NCBI GenBank assembly: GCA_003550325.1
Contig: QKWP01001235.1
Coordinates: 25,511 to 89,510 of the forward strand
DNA length: 64,000 nucleotides
Reading direction: 5' to 3'
Origin: Gigaspora rosea
Taxonomy: Eukaryota > Glomeromycota > Glomeromycetes > Diversisporales > Gigasporaceae
In this document: positions 46,221 through 58,336 of the stretch, piece by piece
Layout: every line of letters starts with the position of its first letter
Numbering within the stretch: position 1 is the stretch's first letter
Made by a program: the position numbers and the translations under genes
Notes under the pieces: model-generated
Seen by the model: only the letters and a program-made list of their open reading frames with translations
Databases searched by the model: none
Told to the model about the DNA's origin: nothing

Positions 46221-47178
46221 TGTCATTTTCTGGTAATTGTTGACTTTGTATTGTTTCCTGGTAATTTTTCATTAACTTATGTCGTTTTCTAATAATTTTT
46301 CGTCAATTTATGTTATTTTCTAGTGAGTCTTTTTTTTTTGTTTTGTATTATTAACTTTCTTTATTGTTTAAACGTTCTTTCTAAGTTTTTCTTCTTGACA
46401 ATTTTGGATTTTCTTGTATGTTTTTATGCTCTACTAACTTTTTTAAGCGTTATGTTTTTTCTGGTGTTTTCTTTAATGATTTTGGGTTTAGTTTTTTTCT
46501 TTAAAATTTTTTTTTTAATAAAAAATATCATTATTATAACATAATAGTTTAGTAATTGTATTACACAAATTAGTAAAATAAATAAATTGCTTACCAATTT
46601 TAGGGGATGTCTAAAGTGGGGACAACTCATATTCTTAATAATTTTCTCGATTAACTTTAAAGTTAGATCATCTTATATTAGGATTAAGCTAGGTTTAGAT
46701 AGTATATATAAGCAAAGTTGCTTTTTTGATATTTAACCTACCTGAGGTAGGTTTAGATTACTGTTTTTGTATTTTTTAGATTTTTTATTTTTTGATTTAC
46801 TGTGATCATCAAATTCTGTAATTTGATTGGCTGTGATCATGTGAATTTTGATCCTGCTTTAAACTATTCTAATTTTATTAACCAATTACGTCAGAATATT
46901 GGATACTTGGTTTGATTTCAATTAACTATCACGTACTAAAACTTGATTAGTCAATCAAGAGGTACAACCGTGCAGGTGCACAAAAATTTTTTTTTTTTTT
47001 AAATGTTAAAGTGAGACCTTACTTTTATCTTTATTAAATTTAATAGAAACTTTTTACAATACTGAAAGAAATTTCATTTTTTTAAATCTAATGCTAAGAA
47101 TAAAAACTCAGATATATATCTAAGTAAACCTAAATACTTATTTGCGGTCTAAACCTAGGTGCACAAATTTATTATATT

Positions 47179-48277
47179 TTTTTTTTTTTTTTTTTTAATT
47201 CGGCAGTCATGCCACAACTTTATTAAATGTCATCTATGCAACACCGTACACGATGAACTGTTAAAACTACATTTAACTAAAATCTAAAGTGTGACCCATC
47301 CAGGTGTCCTAAGGATCCTTAAAAGTGACCTGCTATACCAAACTTTTCTCTCAACGCAAACCCCTCATGTCGTTACAATCAGAATTTCCGAATCACTGAG
47401 TTGGAGTTTGTTGCCTATCATAACCGCCTACTTCTTAACCCTCTTCTCCTTACTTCCAGAGTAGCAGGATTCTACTAGAAAAAGAAAACATATAATGAAA
47501 ATAAAAGGAAGAATAAAAGGTGGGAAATACTACGCAGCCTAAGCGAAAAACCAAAATAAAACAAGAAAAAAGTAGAAGAAAGAAGAGGAAGGCAAAAAGT
47601 AAACGGCTATGATAGCACTATTTACGTTTGTGCCTAACGGTAAAAATTATATAATACTGCACAAGGAATCGCCTCGTCTAAGTATTATATGTACATGTAT
47701 AAGAAAAAGAAAAAAGAAAAAGCGCCTATGGAACATTCTAGAAAGAAATTTCATTTCGAATTTTTAACTCCAAAACACCTCACGTGTCATTCATCGTTTA
47801 TCTCTAGAGACCCGATTTCACTCGTGACTTGATTCCGATATGGTAGGCGTGTTCCCAATTCAGAAGGAGTAAATACTGCTGATCTTTTGGAGGGGGTAAG
47901 CTGAATCGCCCACTTTTTGAAATTTCGAAAAGTCCAAGGGACGTCATACATAGTACCAAAACAAAAGGAGTTTGTAGGAGTTATGCTGTATAGAATAGTA
48001 TATTCAACCAGGTCTCTACTTCTATTTTCATATCTATAGGACTTGACAAGGCTCCAGAGTTTCTCTACTACATCTTTGCTCAATAGTACCATAGCCCGCC
48101 TAGGTGCCTCACTTAAAAGTCTGCAAGTCTGTTTCATCTCTATTTCATGCGCAGAACATCCAGTGAATGGACTTTGTACCCGACAGCAGCTTGGTGAAGT
48201 TTTGTTGTATTTGAATATACTAACTATAGAGTTTTCGTAGGTCGATGTTCTTGGAAATTTTGGTACGAGGGATCATC
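47179..48277 (-). mobile_element. retroposon, ~1.1 kb
   Basis: Flanked by an 18-bp direct repeat GCACAAATTTATTATATT (47161-47178 and 48278-48295). On the minus strand it ends with AATAAA (47219-47224), a hairpin GGCA-TGAC-TGCC (47202-47213), AATT and poly(A). A CpG-decayed relative lies at about 54290-55220, so it is a family, not a one-off processed copy. Its 5' end shows no clear tRNA or 5S promoter. Confidence 0.85.
47787..48137 (-). CDS. 116-aa open frame inside the retroposon, unknown
   Basis: Starts MKQTCRLLSEAPRRAM and ends TSEIGSLEINDE on the sense strand of the 47-48 kb retroposon. Composition is protein-like, without a recognisable motif or signal peptide. In the relative at 54.3-55.2 kb the frame is destroyed. 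It could be captured gene sequence or a chance frame in a GC-richer element. Confidence 0.3.
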   Translation of the reverse strand: MKQTCRLLSEAPRRAMVLLSKDVVEKLWSLVKSYRYENRSRDLVEYTILYSITPTNSFCFGTMYDVPWTFRNFKKWAIQLTPSKRSAVFTPSELGTRLPYRNQVTSEIGSLEINDE

Positions 48278-48495
48278 GCACAAATTTATTATATTGTATA
48301 TAATAATTATTATTATGTATAATAATTATACAACAAAGTGAGTTGTAAAATAGTGAAACCTGCTATAATCATCATATGAGAATGAAATCTGCTTTTATAT
48401 AATAAAAAATATAATAAATTGCAAATTTCACCCTAACCTGATCTACAAAGCGGATTTCACTATTTTGCAACTCAGATTTCACCCTTTTCTATAAT

Positions 48496-48724
48496 TATTG
48501 TCGGGGATGATGTTGAAATCGGATGATACTGAAATTTGGGGGTCTCGATTTGAAACTATAAGCCCTGCTAAAATTCACATATACTCTTTAAATATCAAAT
48601 CTAATCCAAACCTTACCCTAACCCTATAAGACAAAAATGAAAAAAAACACCAAAAAAATTTTAAAATTTCATATCAAAATAGATCAAAATTTCAGCATCA
48701 TCCGATTTTAGCATCATCCCAACA
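48496..48724. mobile_element. MITE, ~229 bp, with internal telomere-like run
   Basis: Inverted ends (left GGGGATGATGTTGAAATCGG, right end complementary CCGATTTTAGCATCATCCC). Partial relatives are at 16945-17050 and 35010-35220. The CCCTAACCCT run is internal to this family. Confidence 0.75.
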
Positions 48725-48736
48725 ATTATTATTATT

Positions 48737-49547
48737 TCATGATCCATATACCAAACAGTGAAAATCTATAGTAATATATAGAGAAAATCAATTATTGTTT
48801 ATCAAATTTCTGGAATCTGGTACTATCAGAGCAATAACAAATTTTTTTACTAAACTAACCTTTTTTCTCTACTAAACAAAAGTTGTAGAGCACATTCTTG
48901 CAATTCTAATAGTAATAAAATCATTAAATTGGACTAGTAGATCACAAGATATCATTAAAAAACTTTTCATAACCATATAGAGTTTCTATATAAACAATAA
49001 TATTGTTTATATAGAAACTCTATATGGTTGCAAAAAGTTTTTTAATGATGTCTTGTGATCTACTAGTCCAATTTTAATTATTTTACCACCATTAGAATTC
49101 AAGAATGTGCTCTACTACTTTTGTTTAGTAGAAAAGAAAGGTTAGCTTAGTAAAAAAATTTGTTATTGATCCGATAGTGCCAGATTTCAGAAATTTGATA
49201 AACAATAATATATAGGGGACTGTTAAAGCCAGGTGCCTTTATATATTTTTTATTATTTAATTAAAATTAGGGTAAGGATTAGTTAAAAGTTAAGATAAGA
49301 GATATTTTATAGATAAAATTGCCTTTCTGATATTTTTTATTAATGCTCCAAGACATGTTTAAATACTCATTTCTTGTATTTTTGGCGATTTTCACTTTTT
49401 TATTTGTTTTTGTCTTGTTGGGCTAATCCGTAATGATTAAAATTTTACAATTTAATTGGTTGTAAGTCACGTGATAGCACTTGGCTTTAACGGATCCCTA
49501 TATATAGTAATATATGCAGTTCTGTTTGGTATATGGATCACAAATTA
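48737..49547. repeat. foldback palindrome, interrupted by a MITE
   Basis: Arms of ~260 bp, nearly perfect, around a centre near 49000 (AACAATAATATTGTT). The right arm is interrupted at 49215-49498; the left arm shows the uninterrupted sequence. Confidence 0.85.
49215..49498. mobile_element. MITE, 284 bp, inside the foldback
   Basis: Inverted ends GGGGACTGTTAAAGCCAGGT and (complement) GGGATCCGTTAAAGCCAAGT, flanked by TATA. A degenerate relative is at about 53773-53895. Confidence 0.8.
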
Positions 49548-49564
49548 TATAATATTTATTACTA

Positions 49565-49745
49565 AACCTAATTTGGTGCAGTGCCTAATTTGGCGCACTA
49601 ATGATATCTTATGAACTGTTGATCAGAATTATGTGATTTTAGTACCATTTGATTCATCTCATCGAGACAAATCAAATGGTACCAAAATCATAAGATTCTG
49701 GCTAATAGTTTACAAAATATTATCATTTACCCAAAATAACCTACA
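49565..49745. repeat. small foldback, palindrome family
   Basis: GATTTTAGTACCATTTGATT and its complement meet around CATCTCATCGAGAC. Similar units are at 53284-53450, 53480-53620 and 63430-63540. Confidence 0.7.
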
Positions 49746-50111
49746 TATTGCTGACTTATGAAACATCACCAAAATGGATATAACTTTTGAACCAGTAATT
49801 TAAACTTGATAAAACTACTACTATTTGACTCAGCTCGTCAAGATGGTTTGAATGAGCTATAGTACATCTCTGTATGACCTCTGGTTGCCAAGATAGGAGT
49901 TATCAAACATTTAGAATTATATTTATCTTTAGATCAGCAATCTGATTGGCTAGGAGATTGCTGCAGGCAAAAACGTTAGATCTGACATATCTGAAAGATG
50001 TCATATTTATAGCTTATATTCTAGATATCATATATATTATATTTATATCATTTATTACATATATTACATTTATTATATTTATACTATATATTTTATTAAT
50101 AGTAGTTGTAG

Positions 50112-51096
50112 GGTGTGGCGACATAGTGTAGTTGGACTGTTGTCACCCCCCAAGTAGTTTTAACAAAAGGTACAAAGTTTAAATCCCACCGGAGACGATT
50201 TTTGATAAATTTATCTGTGTTATGGTAACCTGGACTCTGAGCTTGGATGTACAAATCTGTTTCTCAGATTACACCAACTTGTATTGGGAGCTCTGGCACT
50301 GTGTTACGCACAGAATCAGGGCACATAGATCCTGGAGAGCGCAGGTGCTGTGTTATGCACAGAACTGTAGGACAAAAGGAAACCATACTTGGCAAGACCC
50401 AAGCAAAGAGATAGTCGACTTCTGACGGTACTTAAACAGAAATCAGATGGGAATGGACCAGAAGCGGACTAACCAAGAAGTGGACTGACCGGAAGCAAAC
50501 TTACGGCAAAAGGGCCTATGGCGGGGCTCTACCAATCAGACCGCCGGAGTTGCACCGGAGGAAAAGGACATGTGTTATGGAAGCATGTACCAAGGAGAGG
50601 AGATCATTGGGTTCGCCAATGACAGACCACTCCTCCTGGGTCCTCGGATTGGGAGTAGGAATGTAACCGGGGGAAAGAAAGCGAGGTAGGGGTAAGGAAA
50701 GCAACTGGAAAGTAACCAGAAGAGGAACAGGAGAAGTACCGGGGTTGGTGAACTTTGTAAGGGCATGTATCGTGCTATAGATACTAGTAAGAATGTAGTG
50801 GCTTGAGATACGGGCCAGGTTGCAGCAGCATTTAAAAAGTGGCTTGAGATACGAACCTGGCAGCAGCAGCACTACAGGTACTATTAGTGGACAAGTAATG
50901 TGCAAAAACCAGATTGAGTATATGAGTGGGACATATGATACTCTGGTAGGTTTAGGTTATAGATAAAATAGTCTAAGTTTCGGTACTTGGTAGTTGTAGT
51001 TATCCAATGCAATATATCTTGGCTGTTGTAATAATAACTATGCTTAATAAAAAGACCGAGGCATGACCTCACCTTGTAACTAAAAAAAAAAAAAAA
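50112..51096 (+). mobile_element. SINE-like retroposon with tRNA-like head, ~985 bp
   Basis: Flanked by a 17-bp repeat differing at one base (ATTAATAGTAGTTGTAG at 50095-50111; ATTAATTGTAGTTGTAG at 51097-51113). The first ~90 bp resemble a tRNA gene: an A-box-like TGGCGACATAGTGTAGTTGG and a B-box-like AGTTTAAATCCC, as in RNA polymerase III promoters. The 3' end is AATAAA (51046-51051), hairpin GAGG-CATGA-CCTC (51058-51070), TTGTAACT and poly(A), closely resembling the 3' end of the LINE at 791-7690. The body is GC-richer than its flanks. Frames such as 50516-50905 have no supported meaning. Confidence 0.8.
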
Positions 51097-51499
51097 ATTA
51101 ATTGTAGTTGTAGTATATATTACATATGTAAAAAATATTGACCGTTACATTTGTAAAAATTCAAAAAGTATAAAAGTGGCTGATGTGGACCCCAAGTTCA
51201 ACATTGAGTCTTCATACTCTTTTAATAAATAAAACAACTATTAACTACACAAATCAGTTATTAGTATCTTCATATACTTTTAATTTTAGCCTCTTTCGTA
51301 ATTGCAAATTGCCTTAAATTTTTTTTGTTTAGTTTTCTTAAAAATGCCATACTGATTTAGATATACCATAGTAACAAAGTTTTGAGATTATACAAAGTGT
51401 TCATTGTCTAAGATCACTCTAGTTACCTAATATCTTTAAAGAAGTTGGATATGATAACAATATATATAATTTTTGAAAATTAACACAAAATTTTGATAG

Positions 51500-52880
51500 G
51501 CTAGTCCATTTTTAATAATATTACCACCAAAATGTCCACCTTGAAAAGATGGTTCCAATATGCCCAAAATTGTTAAAATTCAATCACAGGATTACAAGAT
51601 CGTTAAGATTTTTGTATCACTTTAGATAAAAATTAATTGATAGTCTGCCAGTTAATTAGAGATTGATCATAGTATAATGTGATGCAAATCACATATGAAA
51701 ATTACTATAGGTGGAATATGGCGTGCATATATATAAAAGATTTTTACCTAAGTTAACAATATACTTTACAGAAACTACCTAATTTTTTATTCATTAAGTT
51801 ATTATAATCTTAAAGATTATAATAAAATTATCAAATTTATATTTTATAATAATCTTAAAATACTCATAATAATTTTATAATAATCTTAAAATAATCTTAT
51901 TATAGTCTTATCTTATAATAATCTTAAAACAATCTTAAAATAATCTTAAAATAATCTTACAATACACGTAATCTTAAAATAATCTTAAAATAATCTTATA
52001 ATTATTTTAAAAAATCTTAATAAAATCTTAAAAACATCTTAAAATAATCTTAAACAATAATCATATGATTATCTTATAATAATTTATAATTAATAAACTA
52101 TAATAATAATATTATTATTAGATATTAAATCTTAAAATAACCTTTTATTTATAAAAAAGATAAATTTAATAACTTTAATATTATCTTAAACTATTTTATA
52201 TTTATTAAAAAAAGTGCTAGTTTCTGTAAAGTATGTCCACTAATTGAAAGTTGTAGAGCTTGTCGAAATGCATTCAATGGTGGTTAGATCTTCCAAATCA
52301 GTTAGTGGATAGTAAGCTATCATTGAAAAATAATTGGACAACTATATAAAATCTCTATGTAAACAAATATTGTTTACATAGAGATTTTATATAGTTGTTC
52401 AATCATTTTTTAACGATGTCTTACTATCCACTAGCTGATTTGGATAATATAACCACCATTAAATGCATTTCGACAAGCTCTACAACTTTCAATTAGTGGA
52501 CATATATTGTTAACTTAGTAAAAAAATCTTTTATATATATACATGCCACATTCTACCTATAGTAATTTTCATATGTGATTTGTGTCATATTACACTATGA
52601 TCGATTTTTAATTAACTAGTAGACTATCAATTAATAAGTTTAACTAATCTAATTTTCATCAAAAACAATAAAAAAATCTTTAACAACCTTGTAATTCCGT
52701 AATTGGATTTTAAAAATTTTAGTGGCGTTTGTACGGTGTCTCTACGGCGTTTGTATGCCTTTCAAAGAGAGGATTCTAACAAGTTCAAACCCTCAAAAAT
52801 CGCTTGTTAAAATCATTTTTTCAAGGCAGTTAGTTTGGTGATAAAATCATCAAAAACAGTCCAGTTTGTCAGAAGTTATC
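51500..52880. repeat. large foldback palindrome, interrupted
   Basis: The inner ~275 bp (52232-52508) are an almost perfect palindrome centred near 52372 (GTAAACAAATATTGTTTAC). Similarity of the arms continues outward, weakening, to about 51500 and 52880. The left arm is interrupted at about 51771-52231 by another element; the right arm shows the empty site. Confidence 0.8.
51771..52231. mobile_element. inserted element with AATCTTA minisatellite
   Basis: Inverted ends ACTTTACAGAAACTA / TAGTTTCTGTAAAGT, probably a TA target. The interior is mostly tandem AATAATCTTAA-type units (about 51800-52080). Confidence 0.75.
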
Positions 52881-52934
52881 TACAATTTTATATCAATTTA
52901 AAAATTTGTTTTATACAGGTTATTTTGGTTAAAT

Positions 52935-53272
52935 GGAGTACTTCATATTAAAAGGGCCCATTTTTACAATTTTTTGAAAATGAGTTTTTATTAGATTCAT
53001 GTAAATTTTGGTATGATTGATATTTTTTAATTATAAATAAAAGTTAATTTTGCATAATAAAAAATAGAGATAATGTAAAAAAAATATTAAATGTGGCTGT
53101 TTAAACCAAGCACTTCACGGGATTACCCGATAGTTACCAGTTACATTTATCCAATCAAAATTGTAAAATTTAATTAATCCTGGATCAGTTTGAAAATCAA
53201 AACAAATGGTTAAACTCAATTATCTCAAAATAAGATCTATATAAAAATGGGCCCTTTTAATACTGAGTACTC
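52935..53272. mobile_element. MITE family G, copy 1 (338 bp)
   Basis: Ends GGAGTACTTCATATTAAAAG and complement, flanked by TAAAT on both sides. It is the inverse of the copy at 58804-59143. Confidence 0.85.
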
Positions 53273-54014
53273 TAAATGATAATATCTCGTAAACTATCGA
53301 TCAAAATCATTTGATTTTAGTGCCATCTGATTTGTCTTATCATAACGAATTAAATAGTACCAAAATTGTATAATTTTAATTAATAGTTCACAAGATATCA
53401 TTAGAGATCTTTAGTGCACCAAATAGGATTGTGCCAAAATTGGACTATATTTTTGAATAAACTTTAAAAAGTGATATTATATGATCAAATGATCGGATTC
53501 AGGTGAATTTGGTACCATTCAATTCATTTTAATGAAAATAATTGAATGGTATTAAAATCATCTGATTCTGATCGATATGTCATGTGATATTCATCGTAAA
53601 ACTTAGCTGCATCAAATTAGGCATAGCTACCATATATGTAATAAATATTAATATATATATAATATTTTATTATAAATAATAATTATTATTACAAGTAATA
53701 ATTAATTAAACTTGAAAGTTAAATAAGTTAAAAAGTAATATATTAGTTAGATTAATAAATTTATATGCAGGGTCCGTTAAAGCCAAATACATTTATATAT
53801 TAATATTCATATTGCAGAAATTCTTTTTATATATAAATAAAACCACTAATATATCAAAAAAGCTAACTCCAATATACCTGGCTTTAATATTTTCTGAATC
53901 AATTAGTAAATAATATATTATTATTTTTTTTTTCTTAGATGAGACTTGCCAATTATGATCTCTTTGATTTTATTATACTAAAAAAAAGTACAAATTCTTG
54001 AAAAACAAATAATA

Positions 54015-54177
54015 AGGGTGGTAACAGATATTACGTAATATTTTAGGGGAGGAGGTGGTCTCTAAAATCTTACGTTAAATATAGAAGTTTATAATAGCCA
54101 ATCAAATTTCTCTTATGTAGGGGGGAGGGGGGTAGGGGGTATAGTAAAATTATATTACGTAATATATGTTACCACCC
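54015..54177. mobile_element. MITE, ~163 bp, TAA target
   Basis: Inverted ends of ~27 bp (GGGTGGTAACAGATATTACG and complement), bordered by TAA. Decayed relatives may lie near 56190-56240 and 60830-60890. Confidence 0.8.
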
Positions 54178-54289
54178 TAACAGTATTAATATCATCCAAT
54201 TTAGACAACTAAACCAAATATGAATCACTATACAGAATCTTTGAAGATTTCGACTAGTCTATCATTCTCGCTCTACTATACAAGAGCAT

Positions 54290-55220
54290 TCACCAAAAAA
54301 AAATATCTTTGAAGTAGAAGGAAAAAACTAAACTAAAAAAGGTCAAAAGTAAAAAAAAAGAAGATAAAAAAAAATAAAACAGACAAAGGAAACAAAAACA
54401 AATAGCAAAACAAGAAAAAAAAGTAAGACCTCAGATTAATTAAGACCTGACCAAGGAATAAACTATTGTAAAAATTGTATAATACTAATAAAAGTGGACT
54501 CTACTCTAACTAAATTTAAATTATTATATTTAGATGAAAAACTATTGCTAAAAAAAATGGTTTTTAATCTAAAAGAACTATAGAAATAGATGTATGAAAT
54601 AAAATAAAAAAAGAAAGCTATAGCTAAAAGAATATTTTAAAAGGAAATTTTATTGCGATTTTTTTTTCAAAATTCTATACATATCATTCATTGTTTATTT
54701 TGAGAAATCTGAAATCTACTTGTAACTTAATTTCAATATAATAGCTGCATTTTCAGATTGAAGAAATAAACATTGCTAATCTTTTGGAGTGGTAAACCAA
54801 AATGACCACTTTGTCAAAATTTAAAAAAAAAGCTAAAGGGATAAGAAAGGCACCAGATGGTCCAACTTGTTTTTGTGAGTTTAAAAACATGTAAGTTTTG
54901 TAGCTGTAAAAAATATATAGCTTCATTAAACCCAAAATATTGTTTGAGCTTAATGATAAGACTTTTAATTACTCAATAACCAACTACTACTCAATAGCTT
55001 TTGTATTTTACTCCAAGAAGCCCTAACCCAAAACTTCTTTTTTAGCTCTTTTTAGTTGCACCGAGAAAAACTCTTATTCTCAAATACTTCAAAAAAAGGT
55101 TTGTAATAATAGTTTGCATATTATCTAAAGGTTTTCTACAGTTTGGTCATCTTGAAAAAGTTGGGCCAGATAATCATCAGAAAGAGTTGTATTCTAAATT
55201 TGAATAATTAATGATTTATA
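54290..55220 (-). mobile_element. CpG-decayed relative of the 47-48 kb retroposon
   Basis: Similar along most of its length to 47179-48277, but CpG sites of that copy read TG, CA or TA here. No open frame remains; the 60-codon frame at 54753-54935 is not a gene. Confidence 0.7.
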
Positions 55221-55743
55221 TATAGTAATTACTATTTGTTATTATATGTAATAAATAACTATATTTAGTAAATAATATTATATATAGTAAATAATATTAT
55301 ATATAGTAAATAATATTATAAATAGTAAATAATATTATATATTAATAAATAGGACCCCAGACATCTAGTACAAAAATCATACTTATTTTTTTAGCAAAAA
55401 ATTCTGAAATTTGAGAAGAAGCAAAAAAACTGGTTTGGGCAATGATTTTGGCATCTAGTGGTTCAATTTGAATAAACTTTTTTTAAAATGAAGCTCTTAG
55501 TGAGGTGCATCTAACAAAAAAAAGTTCATTCAATTTTGATTACTAGATCAGAAGTTATTTAAGTAAATATAGTTTGGTATTTTTAGCAAATTAGATCAAA
55601 ATTGGCCAAATCTAGTTATGACCTATATGAGAAATATCTAGAGTCCTTAGTAAATAATATTATTACTACATATTACAACATATAGTATAATATTACTTTA
55701 TTATATTATTACTACAATTAAAGTTTAAAAAATATTATGTAAA

Positions 55744-55962
55744 GACAGACCTTAGAACCAAGTCAGTAAACTCACACATTGAGAATTACTTGATAAAGGA
55801 GGAAGACAAATTCTGAATTAGCAGGTCACACACAGATGCCTCGAGTAACTGGGTGAGCTGTAATTTAATTGTAAAGTACAATGTACCGAAAATAGTAATA
55901 GTATTAAATAATGTAACTATTTTTTATAAATAAAAGTATGGCATGATTGCCAATTAAAAAAA
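55744..55962 (+). mobile_element. short SINE-like retroposon, ~219 bp
   Basis: Flanked by the exact 17-bp repeat AAAAAATATTATGTAAA (55727-55743, 55963-55979). Ends with AATAAA (55929-55934), hairpin GGCA-TGAT-TGCC (55940-55951), AATT, poly(A), the same tail as the 47-48 kb retroposon. The 5' part is not clearly tRNA-derived. Confidence 0.85.
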
Positions 55963-56804
55963 AAAAAATATTATGTAAAATGTAATTGTTGTAGTAATTG
56001 GCTACTTATAGTACCATTCTTTAATCAAATATTTACAGAATTTTAAAGAAAAGCAAAAATAAAATAGAGACCCATCACTATATAACCCTTATTATAATTA
56101 GCCAATTATTTTTAAAAATTGGTGATTATATATAAACAATATTTTTTTATTACTATATTAATACTTTTTTTTGTTATAGTTTTGTTAGAACGCTAATAGA
56201 TATCACATAATATCTTTTTATTAAGAGGACACCACTTTTCAGGACCCAATAATCTATATGAGGTCATATTTGAAAATAACTAATAGAGGCCCATTTGTTA
56301 TATTTGAAAAGTAGGTATTGGAGAAAAAGGTTATATTTAAAAACAGCTAAATAGCAAAAAAAAGGATATTTAAAAAAATATTAATAGGGTAATTTTTATA
56401 AATCTTATATTTGAAATGTACTAATAAAAAATCTGGGCTATAATAGTGACCCGGCAGGTAATAAATTGAAAAAAATGCAAAAATTAGAAAAATGCAAAAA
56501 GTAGATAAAAATTAATCAAAATGATAGGGGTTTTTTTTAAGTTTGTTTTACATTTTGTACTATATAAGGTAGCCTGCCCTATTTCCACAAACTACTCTAT
56601 TTCTACAAACAGTAAAGAACAGTAAATATCTTTTAATTCACTAGCTTTATTTGGGGTAACTTTACTATTTTAATAATTACCTTAGTTAAACATTTTAAAC
56701 AAGCCCATAACTGCTAAAATTTGATTACAGAATCTTAAGATTATTTAAAGGATTGTTTCCAATTTAGTTATTTTAGTACATAAACTAATTTATAGAATTG
56801 CTAA

Positions 56805-57125
56805 TAACTTTTGATCTACTTATCCATTTTGAGTGATTTAACTACCAAAATGTTCGTCTCAATAAGACGATTCTGACAAGCTCAAAAACATCAAAATCCA
56901 ATCACAGGATCCTGAGATCGTTCAACTTATGTGTGATTTTAATAGTGATTTTAATAGTGTTTTATAGTTTTAAAATAATAATATTATTATTATAAAAAAG
57001 TTGAACTATCTTGGGATCCTGTGATTAGATTTTGATGATTTTAGGCTCATTGGAATCGTCTTAATGAGATGAATATTTTGGTAGTTAAATCATTCAAAAT
57101 GGGCCAATGGATCAAAATCTGTTTT
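56805..57125. repeat. foldback palindrome
   Basis: Arms of ~130 bp, from CTTTTGATCTACTTATCC to its complement, around an AATAATATTATTATT centre near 56970. Related to the outer arms at 51.5-52.9 kb and to a half-unit at 35390-35540. Confidence 0.8.
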
Positions 57126-58096
57126 ACTATTTGTGGAAATAGATCACATCTTTAAATTTTTACAAAATTTATAGGATATTTTTTTTTATTAACTAAAAAA
57201 AAATTATACATATATAGTTGGTTTAATTTTTATATATTTAAATAATAAATTAGTTATAGATTATATATACATAATTTTATAAAAAAATATTTATTTTTTA
57301 AAAAGTTTTGTATGTAGCAAAAAAAAGTTTGTGGAAATAGAGCAGGCTACCTTATATTTATGATATATAGCAGGTTATAGATTAATTAGGTTTAAGGAAT
57401 TTTTTTAAATTTTTTTTTTTTTTTTTTAAAAAAATCTAAGTTTCTTTTTTTTTTTTTTAGAAACATTTTATTTATATATGGCAGGTTATGGATTAGAAAT
57501 ATAATTAAAATAACACATAGTAATCATCACCATGGTCATGTAACATGTGCGCATATGTACATTATACAATTATTTATCTCAATGTTAGCCTATATATTTT
57601 TTACTTTAGCTTTTTTATTTCTACAGTATTATAGTATTTGAATTTCTAATTCTACATACTGATTTGCCTTCTTGTTTATTTTACAAGTAGCTGCACCTTT
57701 TTGTTATCTTATTAACGTTTTTCTTGTAGTTTAGAAACGTGACTTGCATTTTAGCCTTTTTTTTTAACCTTAGCTTACATCTGCTATTTGCATTAACAAA
57801 GACATTACTACTTTGATTATGAATTCAGTTTCTTGTTTCACTACTAACTGTGTTTTTTCATTACTGTGTCTTTTCGTCGCTGTGTGTCATTTTATTGCTG
57901 TGCCATATTAGTACTTTTTTATAGTTTAGTAACGTGTCATGCATTTTCACAGCATTTCTTAACTTCTTGCTGTCACAATTTTTTCTCTATTGAATTTTCT
58001 CTTAGTGCTTTCTTGATAGTTGTATTTATTTATAGTTATGTTTTCTTTATTGTACATCGAGCGACACGCTTATAAAAAAAATTATTATTATAGAAA

Positions 58097-58336
58097 GTGA
58101 GTTGGTATCATGATTTCTTATTATTCTTTGTTATTAAAATATTTAACACTTTTATAGTTTTTTTGGGTTTTAGGTGTAAATTTGTTAGAATATTTAACAG
58201 CTCATTGATAGATTCAAAAACTACAAATGACATGGACATAAAGTTAGTAACTTCAGAAACAAGTACAATTACAGAAATAGAACAAAACAATAAACAGGAC
58301 CTTCAAATCTCTGTAGGGGCTTCATACTTAACATGA
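58097..58336 (+). pseudogene. possible 5' gene fragment
   Basis: A 79-codon frame whose last third looks like real protein (TNDMDIKLVTSETSTITEIE, NNKQDLQISVGASYLT) and could start at ATG 58232. From memory, LQISVG followed by SF resembles the start of FAR1/MULE-type transposase-derived proteins in glomeromycotan fungi; here the similarity stops at TGA 58334-58336. The upstream 500 bp are pyrimidine-rich leader-like DNA. Low confidence; it could be a truncated gene or chance. Confidence 0.25.

Larger units (their letters stand above)
43479..46986. mobile_element. possible 3.5-kb element bounded by inverted repeats
   Basis: TTTTTGTGCACCTGCACGGT at 43479 occurs in complement at 46964-46986, with similarity continuing inward for about 35 bp. 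Between them lie a 13-bp minisatellite, a hAT-like MITE and a ~180-bp tandem array, but no gene. Two separate small repeats in opposite orientation are the alternative. Confidence 0.4.

Noticed and set aside
45470-46544. Three F/L-rich open frames that could be membrane proteins
   Set aside because: They are translations of a ~180-bp T-rich tandem repeat; hydrophobic runs come from TTT/CTT codons.
50112-50205. Functional tRNA gene
   Set aside because: Boxes are recognisable but no cloverleaf with a proper anticodon arm could be drawn; it is the head of a retroposon with a target duplication.
50516-50905. 129-aa open frame on minus as a gene
   Set aside because: Antisense to a retroposon with poly(A) and target duplication; no motif, and an overlapping frame is equally long.
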